Below, in pieces: positions 23,113 through 29,723 of a stretch of DNA of 29,723 nucleotides. The stretch comes from RGIG1918 sp045536045 (GTDB lineage: Bacteria; Cyanobacteriota; Vampirovibrionia; Gastranaerophilales; Gastranaerophilaceae). Made by a program: the position numbers and the translations under genes. The notes beneath the pieces are model-generated. The model searched no databases, was not told where the DNA came from, and saw only the letters and a list, made by a program, of their open reading frames with translations. The stretch covers positions 1 through 29,723 of the forward strand of contig JAZSMU010000019.1 of NCBI GenBank assembly GCA_045536045.1. Direction: 5' to 3'. Positions within the stretch are counted from its first letter, which is position 1. Each line of letters begins with the position of its first letter.

Positions 23113-23981
23113 AAAAAGCTTTGGCAATTGACATAGGTGGAACAAAAATTTATGCCGCTATTGTTGATGAAACAGGTAGTATTATCGGCGAAGTTGAAAA
23201 ACATAAAACTCCAAAAGTTTTAGAAGAAATTAAATCAACACTAAAAAATATTATTCAAAAACACGAAGATGAAGTTGATATTGTAACTATTGCAACAGCT
23301 GGTGCTGTTAACAAAGAAAACAGTGCTATTACAAGCTCAACAGGCAACCTTGTTGAGGGATACAATGATATTGAATTTAGCTTTTTAAGTAAGAGAAAAG
23401 TTTTTGTTGAAAATGATGCAAACTCTGCTGCTTGGGCAGAACACGCAGTTGGAGCTGCAAAAAGCTATTCAAATTCAATTACAGTAACACTTGGAACAGG
23501 CGTTGGAAGTGGGATTATTATTGAAAACCAACTTCTAAAAGGAAAATCTGGTGCAGCAGGCGAAATGCATTTTAAAGCAAGTAATGACCACAAACGTCAA
23601 TGCACTTGTGGTGCTTGGGATTGCTGGGAAATTTACGCTTCTGGAAATGGCTTAAGATTAACAGGAGTTGATGAAACAGGAAATAAAGACATCACAACAT
23701 ATGACATTATGGACGGCGTTAGAGCTGGTGATGAAACAATGAAAAAAGTTTTTGATATTTGGCAAAGATATATCATAAATGGTCTTGTTGGGCTTGCAAA
23801 CATTTTTGACCCAGACTGCATTGTTTTATCTGGTTCAATGGCAGATTTTGTTGATGTTGAATTTGTTCAATGGGAAGTTAATAAAGAAATCTTAACCCAA
23901 CCAACAAAAATTCTCCATGCAAGTGCTGGAAATTATGCAGGTCTTATTGGTTGTGCATTATTAGGAATTTCAAAATTATAA
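23109..23981 (+). CDS. ROK-family sugar kinase, probable N-acetylmannosamine kinase
   Basis: ATP-dependent sugar kinase of the ROK family. The phosphate-1 loop is D-I-G-G-T-K (8-13). The catalytic Asp is Asp103 in V-E-N-D-A-N-S-A-A-W-A. The adenosine loop is L-G-T-G-V-G-S-G-I (128-136). The ROK zinc motif is present as C165, C167 and C172 with His154, though the consensus C-x-C-G-x2-G-C has Asp171 in place of the Gly. Coupling by ATGA overlap to nanE suggests it makes ManNAc-6-P for that enzyme; glucose or GlcNAc kinase activity remains possible. A terminator follows 19 bp after the stop. Confidence 0.88.
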   Translation: MKKALAIDIGGTKIYAAIVDETGSIIGEVEKHKTPKVLEEIKSTLKNIIQKHEDEVDIVTIATAGAVNKENSAITSSTGNLVEGYNDIEFSFLSKRKVFVENDANSAAWAEHAVGAAKSYSNSITVTLGTGVGSGIIIENQLLKGKSGAAGEMHFKASNDHKRQCTCGAWDCWEIYASGNGLRLTGVDETGNKDITTYDIMDGVRAGDETMKKVFDIWQRYIINGLVGLANIFDPDCIVLSGSMADFVDVEFVQWEVNKEILTQPTKILHASAGNYAGLIGCALLGISKL

Positions 23982-24000
23982 TTGGAAAATTTAAGCAATA

Positions 24001-24029
24001 AAAAACCACCTCAAATGAGGTGGTTTTTT
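24001..24029. terminator. Bidirectional terminator between the ROK kinase and pilT
   Basis: A perfect 12-bp stem AAAAACCACCTC/GAGGTGGTTTTT (24001-24012 with 24017-24028) with a 4-nt AAAT loop. Its A and T flanks are part of the stem, so both converging genes gain a hairpin with a U-run. Confidence 0.92.
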
Positions 24030-24042
24030 AAAATGTAGAATT

Positions 24043-25125
24043 TTATGTTCTATAATTAACACCAATGGCTTTAGCCAAAGCTTCTGGATATTGAGATTTA
24101 GCCAATGCATCACCTGCGTCAATTAATCTTGCTTTATATAAATCTTGAAGTGCCATATCAAGAGTTTGCATACCAACGCCAACACCTGTTTGTAGCATTG
24201 AGTAAATTTGTGCAGTTTTTTGTTCACGAATTAAGTTTGAAATTGCACCGTTTACAATCATAATTTCTTGTGCCATAACTCTGCCTTTTTTAGTTACGCC
24301 ATCAGGCTGAAGTTTTGGAATAAGAGTTTGCGAAAATACTGCAACCAAGCTGTTTGATAATTGAAGTCTGATTTGTTGTTGTTGTCCTGTTGGGAAAACG
24401 TCAATAATACGGTCAATTGTTTGAGCAGCTGAAGAAGTGTGAAGTGTTCCAAATACTAAGTGCCCTGTTTCTGATGCAGTTAGAGCTAGAGAAATTGTTT
24501 CCAAGTCTCTCATCTCACCTACAAGAATAATATCTGGGTCTTCACGAAGTGCAGCTCTTAGGGCGTTGGACATTGAACGTGTGTCTTGCCCTAATTCCCT
24601 TTGGTGTACAACACTTTTTTTGCAAGGATGAATAAACTCAATCGGGTCTTCAATTGTAAGAATGTGCTCTGTTCTGTTTGAGTTAATATAGTCAATCATT
24701 GCAGCAAGAGTTGTAGATTTACCAGAACCTGTTGGTCCTGTTACTAGAATCAATCCTCTTGGTTTGTCTGCCATTTTTTTAACGATATCAGGCAACCCTA
24801 AATCTTCAAAAGAAGGTGGAGTTGAATTAATTACCCTGAAAACAGCTGCATATGAGCCTTTATCTTTATAAATGTTTGCCCTAAAACGGCTAAGCCCGTG
24901 AATACCATAACCAAAGTCTAATTCCCAAGTTTGTTCCAATGTTCTTCTTTGTTCATTTGTTAAAATTGGGAATAAAAGAGTTTCAACGTCATCTGAAGAT
25001 AAGACAGGCATATCTGTTCTAACCAAATTTCCGTCAACTCTTATTACAGGAGGAAGATTCGCACTAATGTGCAAGTCGCTTGCACCTCTTGTAACGGTCA
25101 ATTCTAAGACTTCATCAATTAGCAT
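24043..25125 (-). CDS. pilT: Type IV pilus retraction ATPase PilT
   Basis: Hexameric secretion-type ATPase that disassembles type IV pili for twitching motility and DNA uptake. An N-terminal PAS-like region contains A-S-D-L-H-I-S (15-21). Walker A is G-P-T-G-S-G-K-S (130-137), Asp box I-E-D-P-I-E-F (158-164), Walker B I-I-L-V-G-E-M-R-D (199-207), His box G-H-L-V-F-G-T-L-H-T (221-230). The PilT-specific retraction motif A-I-R-N-L-I-R-E reads A-I-S-N-L-I-R-E (294-301), which separates it from PilB and GspE. The 360 residues are standard. No other pilus gene is in the window, and a good promoter precedes it, so it seems to be transcribed alone. PilU-like paralogues are the alternative. Confidence 0.92.
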   Translation of the reverse strand: MLIDEVLELTVTRGASDLHISANLPPVIRVDGNLVRTDMPVLSSDDVETLLFPILTNEQRRTLEQTWELDFGYGIHGLSRFRANIYKDKGSYAAVFRVINSTPPSFEDLGLPDIVKKMADKPRGLILVTGPTGSGKSTTLAAMIDYINSNRTEHILTIEDPIEFIHPCKKSVVHQRELGQDTRSMSNALRAALREDPDIILVGEMRDLETISLALTASETGHLVFGTLHTSSAAQTIDRIIDVFPTGQQQQIRLQLSNSLVAVFSQTLIPKLQPDGVTKKGRVMAQEIMIVNGAISNLIREQKTAQIYSMLQTGVGVGMQTLDMALQDLYKARLIDAGDALAKSQYPEALAKAIGVNYRT

Positions 25126-25159
25126 ATTTTGTAATACCTCTTAATTCTATACAAAGATA

Positions 25160-25188
25160 ATATTACAATTTGTTTTAGACTTTGTCAA
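25160..25188 (-). promoter_or_regulatory. Promoter for pilT
   Basis: The minus strand has a perfect TTGACA (25188-25183), a 17-bp spacer and TAATAT (25165-25160). It starts just past the stop of the symporter gene. AGAGG before the pilT ATG serves as ribosome site. Confidence 0.62.
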
Positions 25189-25193
25189 AAAAC

Positions 25194-26702
25194 TTATAGA
25201 GGATTTTTTACTTTAAATCTTTTGCAGTAATCAATTAAATCTTTTTTGATTTCAGGTAAAAGAATGAACAAAGCAATTAAGTTTGGCAGTGCCATTGCAA
25301 GCATTGTTGCGTCTGTAAAATCTACAACACTTTTTAAGTTCATACAAGAACCAATTACAATAAATGAGCAGAAAATAAATTGAAAAACTCTTGTTCTTTT
25401 TAAACCTTCGCCAAATAAATAATTCCAAGCTTTTTGCCCGTAATATGCCCAAGAAATAACAGTTGATAGAGCAAATAATATGACAACTAAAGACAATATA
25501 TATGGGAAAATATTGCCTGCTGTTGCGAAAGCACTAGCTGTAATTTGAACACCTGTCATACCATCTGAATAATTTTGGTGTGCCCCTGTGATTAAAATTG
25601 CAGTTGCTGTTAACAAACAAATGCAAATTACAAAAAATGGTTCTAAAAGAGCAACAAAACCTTGAGAAACAGCCTCTTTTGTTTGAGATGCTGCATATGC
25701 AATAGGTCCAGAGCCTGAACCAGCTTCGTTTGATTGAATTGACCTTCTCATGCCAACAACCAAGCTGCCAATAACACCACCTGTAACTGCTGTTGGGTGA
25801 AAAGCTTCTGTCAAAACTAAGCTAATAACATTTGGAATTTGAGTAAAATTAAGTGCAATTATATAAAATACTGCAAGAACATACATTCCACACATTAAAG
25901 GAACAATTTTTGAAGCAACATTTGCTATGCTTTTAATTCCACCTATTACAATTGCACCAACAAGAATTGCAATGGCAAGTCCACAAAGCCAAGTTTTGTC
26001 TGCAAAAAAGCTATTTTCGCCACCTGTCATATAAACAAATTGTTGAACTGCTTGGTTTACTTGCAGCATATTGCCACCACCTAGAGAACCTGGAACACAC
26101 ATAATTGCAAAGAAAATCGCAAGTGTTTGCCCTAAGCCTCTTAATCCTTTTCTTGTTAATCCGTGAGCCATATAAAACATAGGTCCACCAGAAACTGTTC
26201 CGTCTGGGTTGAACCTTCTGTATTTTAGAGCAAGTGTGCATTCGCAAAATTTTGATGCCATTCCAAAGAATGCTCCACAGAACATCCAAAATATTGCACC
26301 AGGTCCACCCATAGAAATTGCAATTGCAACTCCTGCAATACTTCCTAAGCCAATTGTTCCAGATAGTGCTGTTGATAGGGCTTGAAGAGGAGAAACTTCG
26401 CCTGCATTTTTATCATTTTTTTCATTTTTCGTTAGTTGTTTAATTGCCCAACCAAAGCCCCAAATGTTAATTCCACCTAAATATAGTGAAAAAATAACAC
26501 TTGCAACGATAAGTAATATGATAAGAATTGGAACATTTACTCCATTTAATTTTATTGAAGTGAACACTATATTAGAGAAAAAATCAGAAAATGGCGCAAA
26601 AACGCTATCAATTTTTTCGTCTAAAGTTGCAGCTTGTGCACTGCTAATGGTTATCATTAGGAGCACAAAAAGTGCCCTTAATTTAATAAGTAAATTTCTC
26701 AT
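25194..26702 (-). CDS. AGCS-family sodium:alanine/glycine symporter
   Basis: Integral inner-membrane symporter taking up small neutral amino acids with Na+. A cleavable-looking signal (1-25, ending A-Q-A-A) precedes the first membrane helix, a known feature of some AGCS members. Family blocks include A-L-S-G-T-I-G-L-G-S-I-A-G-V-A (112-126), G-G-P-G-A-I-F-W-M (132-140) and S-N-E-A-G-S-G-S-G-P-I-A (324-335). About 10-11 hydrophobic segments follow through residue 490. Its AGAGG ribosome site overlaps the TAG stop of the upstream LysM gene, so the two are co-translated. Substrate (Ala, Gly or Ser) cannot be settled. Confidence 0.92.
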   Translation of the reverse strand: MRNLLIKLRALFVLLMITISSAQAATLDEKIDSVFAPFSDFFSNIVFTSIKLNGVNVPILIILLIVASVIFSLYLGGINIWGFGWAIKQLTKNEKNDKNAGEVSPLQALSTALSGTIGLGSIAGVAIAISMGGPGAIFWMFCGAFFGMASKFCECTLALKYRRFNPDGTVSGGPMFYMAHGLTRKGLRGLGQTLAIFFAIMCVPGSLGGGNMLQVNQAVQQFVYMTGGENSFFADKTWLCGLAIAILVGAIVIGGIKSIANVASKIVPLMCGMYVLAVFYIIALNFTQIPNVISLVLTEAFHPTAVTGGVIGSLVVGMRRSIQSNEAGSGSGPIAYAASQTKEAVSQGFVALLEPFFVICICLLTATAILITGAHQNYSDGMTGVQITASAFATAGNIFPYILSLVVILFALSTVISWAYYGQKAWNYLFGEGLKRTRVFQFIFCSFIVIGSCMNLKSVVDFTDATMLAMALPNLIALFILLPEIKKDLIDYCKRFKVKNPL

Positions 26703-26709
26703 TTATCCT

Positions 26710-27252
26710 CTATTGACCTGATGTAAGTGGAATTATGATAACTTGTCCTATTTGCAAAGCAGCAGGATTTGTTATGTTGTTAATTCTTTGGATTTCTTCA
26801 ATTTTATTAGGGTCATATTTGCCATAAAATCTTAGGGCAATTTTATCCAAAGTGTCTCCACTCTTAACTTCGTATTTTTCTTCAGCAAAACCACCAATGT
26901 ATTCATCTGTTTTTGGAACTTCAACAGGGATGGTTGTAATATTATCAGAATTAGTTGCTTTTCTCATACCGATTGAACTTAAACCAACAATTAGCATAAC
27001 AACTAACATGAAAACTACGCCTGAAATAAAGCCAATTGTTAAATAAACTGCTGGAGTTTTCTTAACAGGTTGTCTTTTTAAGCCTTTTTCAATGCTTCTG
27101 TATAAAACATCTAATTCAGAAGTTTTATTTGCACTTTCGTGTTGTCTGTATTGTGGAATATCATTCATATCCATATTAATTAACCTTGACCTTTCAAGAG
27201 CAGCCATACGCTCTTTTGTTAAACTTGATCTGTGTAATGTAGTACTTTTCAT
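26710..27252 (-). CDS. Single-pass membrane protein with periplasmic LysM domain
   Basis: A 180-residue protein. A charged N-terminal region of about 65 residues, rich in Arg and Lys and presumably cytoplasmic, precedes one membrane helix (about 69-91). A linker rich in Thr, Val and Pro leads to a C-terminal LysM domain (about 126-176), with Y-E-V-K-S-G-D-T-L-D-K-I-A and A-L-Q-I-G-Q-V-I-I-I-P. LysM normally binds GlcNAc-containing glycans such as peptidoglycan. The architecture suggests an anchor joining the inner membrane to the wall. The gene is first in a two-gene unit with the symporter, 7 bp apart. GAGGAAG precedes the ATG. Confidence 0.88.
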   Translation of the reverse strand: MKSTTLHRSSLTKERMAALERSRLINMDMNDIPQYRQHESANKTSELDVLYRSIEKGLKRQPVKKTPAVYLTIGFISGVVFMLVVMLIVGLSSIGMRKATNSDNITTIPVEVPKTDEYIGGFAEEKYEVKSGDTLDKIALRFYGKYDPNKIEEIQRINNITNPAALQIGQVIIIPLTSGQ

Positions 27253-27272
27253 ACTTCCTCAAAGATTACATC

Positions 27273-27286
27273 TTACTTATAAGTAA
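27273..27286. promoter_or_regulatory. 14-bp palindrome, candidate operator
   Basis: TTACTTATAAGTAA is a perfect palindrome. It overlaps the -10 and predicted start site of the LysM-symporter promoter, where a bound dimer would block transcription. The binding protein is unknown. In A+T-rich DNA some chance palindromes are expected. Confidence 0.4.
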
Positions 27287-27310
27287 AATTAAAACAAGGG
27301 GGGATGTCAA
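27282..27310 (-). promoter_or_regulatory. Promoter for LysM protein and symporter
   Basis: The minus strand has a perfect TTGACA (27310-27305), a 17-bp spacer containing a run of six C, and TTTACT (27287-27282). The palindrome at 27273-27286 overlaps its downstream half. Confidence 0.6.
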
Positions 27311-27416
27311 GAAATATAAGTTTTATGTGTAAATTTTTGTAAAATTAACCAAATTAGCCGTTCAAAAATTTTTTTCATGCGTATTAACTATATATAAAAA
27401 TGAGGAGTTATATTTT

Positions 27417-28325
27417 ATGAGAGTGAGTTCAGTTAGGAATTTTGCTGTTTATAATTCAGCAAATAGAGTTGTTAAAAATAATCAACAAAACGCAACAGCA
27501 CCTTCTTTTGGAGCAATTCCAATTGCAAAAGCTCGTGAAGTTGTTCAAAAATCTTTGTTTGGTTTTGATTTGTCAAATGTGAATGTTCAAGCAATTGAAA
27601 GAAATCTTCAAAGAAGAGGAGTTGATGCAGATTTTAGTGTTGGGTCTGAATATGCAAGAAGATTTATTGCTAGAGGTTGTGAAATTACAACAGACATTTT
27701 TGAAAAATTAGGTCTTGCTCGTCCTAAAAAAGTTATGTCTTATGATTTTGCAAAAATTAGCCAAGATGACGCACAACATACAATTGCAATTTGCTACGAT
27801 ATGTTTGTTCCAATTTCTCCTCTAAGCCCTCCAAGAACAGTTGCTTTCAATGCTTCAAGATATTTTGATTGGCAAAAATATCCAGAAACAATTGCACAAA
27901 GCTATGCTTCTGGACACTCTTCAACAGGGCATATCTTAGGTCCATTTATTCATGACTTTGCTCACAGTGCTTTAGCAGACAATATGTTTAAAAGACATGG
28001 AACAAAAGTTCCAGTTGTTGGATATTTTACAAATCCAGATTTTGCAGCTGAAATGAATAAACTTTCAAGCAAATATCCACAAAATGCCAGAATACAAGAA
28101 GCACTCGGTATGGTTGAGGGTAAAATAAGCAAATATGCTACAACAACTCCTCATGAAACATATGCTGAGGCTTTAACTAAAAAAATTGTTACTGAATACT
28201 TGCAATTATTTACTTATGATGTTAAGCCACCATCAAAATATACACCAAGAGTTGGTGCTGAAACAGATGCAGTTATTAACGAAATTTGGAATGGATTAAT
28301 AAATGATGGTAGAGGTCTAATTTAA
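27417..28325 (+). CDS. Unrecognised protein with gluzincin-like H-D-x-x-H motif
   Basis: A 302-residue protein of no family I can name. The first 33 residues form a low-complexity Asn/Gln-rich leader ending A-P-S-F-G-A. The central part has T-V-A-F-N-A-S-R-Y-F (141-150) and then H-I-L-G-P-F-I-H-D-F-A-H (172-183). His179 and His183 are spaced like a zincin H-E-x-x-H, but the catalytic Glu is Asp180. A later H-E-T-Y-A-E-A-L (246-253) offers Glu247 or Glu251 as a third ligand, as in lethal-factor-like (M34/ATLF) proteases. There is no Sec signal or membrane helix. GAGGAG precedes the ATG at normal distance. The stop overlaps the next start by one nt (TAATG). A metallopeptidase role is inference; it may be inactive. 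Confidence 0.75.
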   Translation: MRVSSVRNFAVYNSANRVVKNNQQNATAPSFGAIPIAKAREVVQKSLFGFDLSNVNVQAIERNLQRRGVDADFSVGSEYARRFIARGCEITTDIFEKLGLARPKKVMSYDFAKISQDDAQHTIAICYDMFVPISPLSPPRTVAFNASRYFDWQKYPETIAQSYASGHSSTGHILGPFIHDFAHSALADNMFKRHGTKVPVVGYFTNPDFAAEMNKLSSKYPQNARIQEALGMVEGKISKYATTTPHETYAEALTKKIVTEYLQLFTYDVKPPSKYTPRVGAETDAVINEIWNGLINDGRGLI

Positions 28326-28864
28326 TGAGAATAAACCCAATTAGAGTAAATTCTTATAGTAAAATTCCAAGCTTAAAAAGAGTGCCTTTTTTAGCTCAAA
28401 AAGTGCAGGAAAATTCTAATTCAGAAGAATACGATTATAAAAAAAATAATAAAATTTATCGCAAAACAATTCTGAAAAATAAAATTCTAACTCCAATTAA
28501 GCTTGCATTTAATAAAGACTATAAAGAATTGAAAAAAGCTAATGGATTTGAAGATATTGATTTTAAGGAAATTTTAATGAACCTTAAAAATGATAGAGAT
28601 TTAAGTATTGCAATTGGCGATAATTATATTGCTCCAAATCCTTTAGCTGGGGCTCATGTAGATAGAATTGACGGAAAAATGCCATACACAATTCCTCTAG
28701 ATGGCATTGAAGAATATGACCATTCGCAAACTGATTTAGCAGACTATGCAAGAATTTTAAATGGTTATATTAAAGATGATAGTATTTCAAAAGAAGAAAA
28801 AATAAATAATTTGAAATATCTTTCAACTGTTGATGAATTGGTTTTTAAAATTGAGAGAAGATAA
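28325..28864 (+). CDS. Unrecognised protein coupled to the zincin-like gene
   Basis: A 179-residue protein that I do not recognise. Its N-terminus M-R-I-N-P-I-R resembles M-R-V-S-S-V-R of the preceding protein, and both continue into a basic, Ser/Pro-containing leader (here up to about residue 30). A Lys/Asn-rich segment follows. The most structured part is I-G-D-N-Y-I-A-P-N-P-L (96-106) through a Pro/Asp-rich stretch to D-L-A-D-Y-A-R-I-L-N-G-Y-I (136-148) and a charged C-terminal helix. No membrane segment or known motif. The start codon overlaps the upstream stop (TAATG), so translation is coupled; this implies related jobs. It ends exactly where the converging kinase-like gene ends. Confidence 0.7.
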   Translation: MRINPIRVNSYSKIPSLKRVPFLAQKVQENSNSEEYDYKKNNKIYRKTILKNKILTPIKLAFNKDYKELKKANGFEDIDFKEILMNLKNDRDLSIAIGDNYIAPNPLAGAHVDRIDGKMPYTIPLDGIEEYDHSQTDLADYARILNGYIKDDSISKEEKINNLKYLSTVDELVFKIERR

Positions 28865-29723
28865 CTAAAAATGCCAGCTTGGAATATAGCAACCATTTTT
28901 ATCTAATGGACGAACAGCACCAAAATCATAAATAATTCCATTAATTTTGTTGTGTTCTTCCCAAGCATCTCCACATTTATAATTTTTATTTTTTGAGTCT
29001 GATTCAGGTTTTTTTCTACCTTTTTCTTCTAAAAATTCAACCACCATAAATGGCTCATTATTCTTATTGTCTAAATGCCCTAAGTTTCCAAAATACATTT
29101 TTGCAAAGTCATCATTAAAGTGTTTGTTTGCATAGAGTGCTATTTGAGGCTCAATATATTCTCCGTGCGTGCTTGAAGTTTTGTCTTCTCTTGACCTTGT
29201 TCCTTTTTTGAAAATTTTGAGGCAAGTTTTTTTACATCCTTCAATATCAACCAAATATCCAATTCCAAATTCGCCCTCATCAAGCCTTTTAATCTTAACT
29301 TCTTTTCCTAAAATACTTGATAATTTTGAGCTTAAATTTTTTGAATTATAGCTTTTTGAAAAGTTTATAATTGCTGAGTATATTTCATTTTTAATTTGCT
29401 CATAATTTTCATTTTCTGGGCTAAGCCAATCTTTTGGAATTTCTCCAACCTTTTTTGATGTTTGAGGGTAGAAAGTTAGAATATCGTTTAAAGCCTTAGC
29501 ATCTACATAATTTGAGCTTAAAAATTCCGTCAAATCTTTTTTAAATGTTAGATTTTCTTTTGTAAATGGTAGTGGAGTCTCAAATTTTGCGTGATGGTTT
29601 ATAAAGCGAAGAATTTCGTCTTTTGAATATTCTCTTCCTAATAATTGCGTTAATTCATTAAAATCAATTTTTTGAGCATATTTTGCACATTTTTCAATTT
29701 CGTTTTCATATAAATGTCTAAAG
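28865..29723 (-). CDS. Kinase-like protein, 5' end outside the window
   Basis: The frame is open to the right edge (285 codons visible plus the stop at 28865-28867), so the TTG at 29531-29533 is not a credible start. The C-terminal part shows protein-kinase-like elements in the right order. A Gly-rich loop L-D-E-G-E-F-G-I-G-Y-L-V with Lys in C-L-K-I-F lies near 29209-29284. A helix with E-Y-I-E-P-Q-I-A follows, then a hinge-like F-M-V-V-E-F-L-E-E. C-G-D-A-W-E-E-H-N (catalytic Asp and Asn candidates) and I-I-Y-D-F-G (DFG, near 28919-28936) come last. The protein stops about 18 residues after DFG, so the C-lobe is minimal. Small kinase-fold effectors and toxins have such reduced C-lobes. Function is inferred from motifs only. 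Confidence 0.7.
   Translation of the reverse strand, partial: FRHLYENEIEKCAKYAQKIDFNELTQLLGREYSKDEILRFINHHAKFETPLPFTKENLTFKKDLTEFLSSNYVDAKALNDILTFYPQTSKKVGEIPKDWLSPENENYEQIKNEIYSAIINFSKSYNSKNLSSKLSSILGKEVKIKRLDEGEFGIGYLVDIEGCKKTCLKIFKKGTRSREDKTSSTHGEYIEPQIALYANKHFNDDFAKMYFGNLGHLDNKNNEPFMVVEFLEEKGRKKPESDSKNKNYKCGDAWEEHNKINGIIYDFGAVRPLDKNGCYIPSWHF

Noticed and set aside
29531..29533. TTG start for the kinase-like gene
   Set aside because: The frame stays open for another 63 codons to the window edge with similar composition, so the real start is probably outside.
1..29723. tRNA, rRNA, riboswitch, CRISPR array, insertion sequence or attachment site
   Set aside because: No gap between genes is large enough or shows the needed conserved stems, repeats or transposase frames. 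The gaps are nearly all under 170 bp.

Overview
The window is an A+T-rich bacterial chromosome segment from a diderm. The best guess is the non-photosynthetic sister group of Cyanobacteria (Vampirovibrionia/Melainabacteria, probably a gut Gastranaerophilales-type genome). Three observations support this: a complete Ycf23/DUF561 protein, otherwise known mainly from cyanobacteria and plastids; a GyrA whose GyrA-box has the QNRATRGK form I associate with cyanobacteria; and two SLH-domain envelope proteins in a cell that also encodes an outer-membrane efflux channel. No photosynthesis gene is visible. The assignment rests on recalled family knowledge, not a search. Genes are tightly packed, use the standard code, and no tRNA, rRNA, CRISPR array, insertion sequence or prophage is seen.

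Left part (1-6600). The tail of a beta-propeller-like gene converges on a minus-strand replication operon, holA-holB-gyrA, through a bidirectional terminator. The two clamp-loader subunit genes overlap and precede gyrase A. Upstream lie ycf23, with its own promoter and terminator, and a divergent PDZ-less HtrA-type serine protease. A previously hidden 50-codon gene runs antiparallel immediately after the protease.

Centre (6700-15900). A three-gene RND efflux operon (membrane fusion protein, inner-membrane pump, TolC-type channel) is followed by a DUF1353 protein, a UvrC that stops before the usual C-terminal (HhH)2 domain, and a coiled-coil protein of unknown function. Two back-to-back terminators close this block.

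Proteostasis and envelope block (15900-22400, minus strand). The classic tig-clpP-clpX series is followed by two tandem SLH proteins that look like paralogues.

Right part (22400-29723). A nanE-ROK kinase pair (amino-sugar metabolism) starts from what looks like a leaderless promoter. It converges on pilT, which has its own consensus promoter. A LysM membrane protein and an AGCS sodium:amino-acid symporter form a coupled pair behind a TTGACA promoter that overlaps a 14-bp palindrome. The last 2.3 kb holds three unrecognised proteins: one with an H-D-x-x-H zinc-protease-like motif, one unknown protein translationally coupled to it that shares its N-terminal leader, and a kinase-like protein cut by the window edge. 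This corner is the most likely place for undescribed biology.
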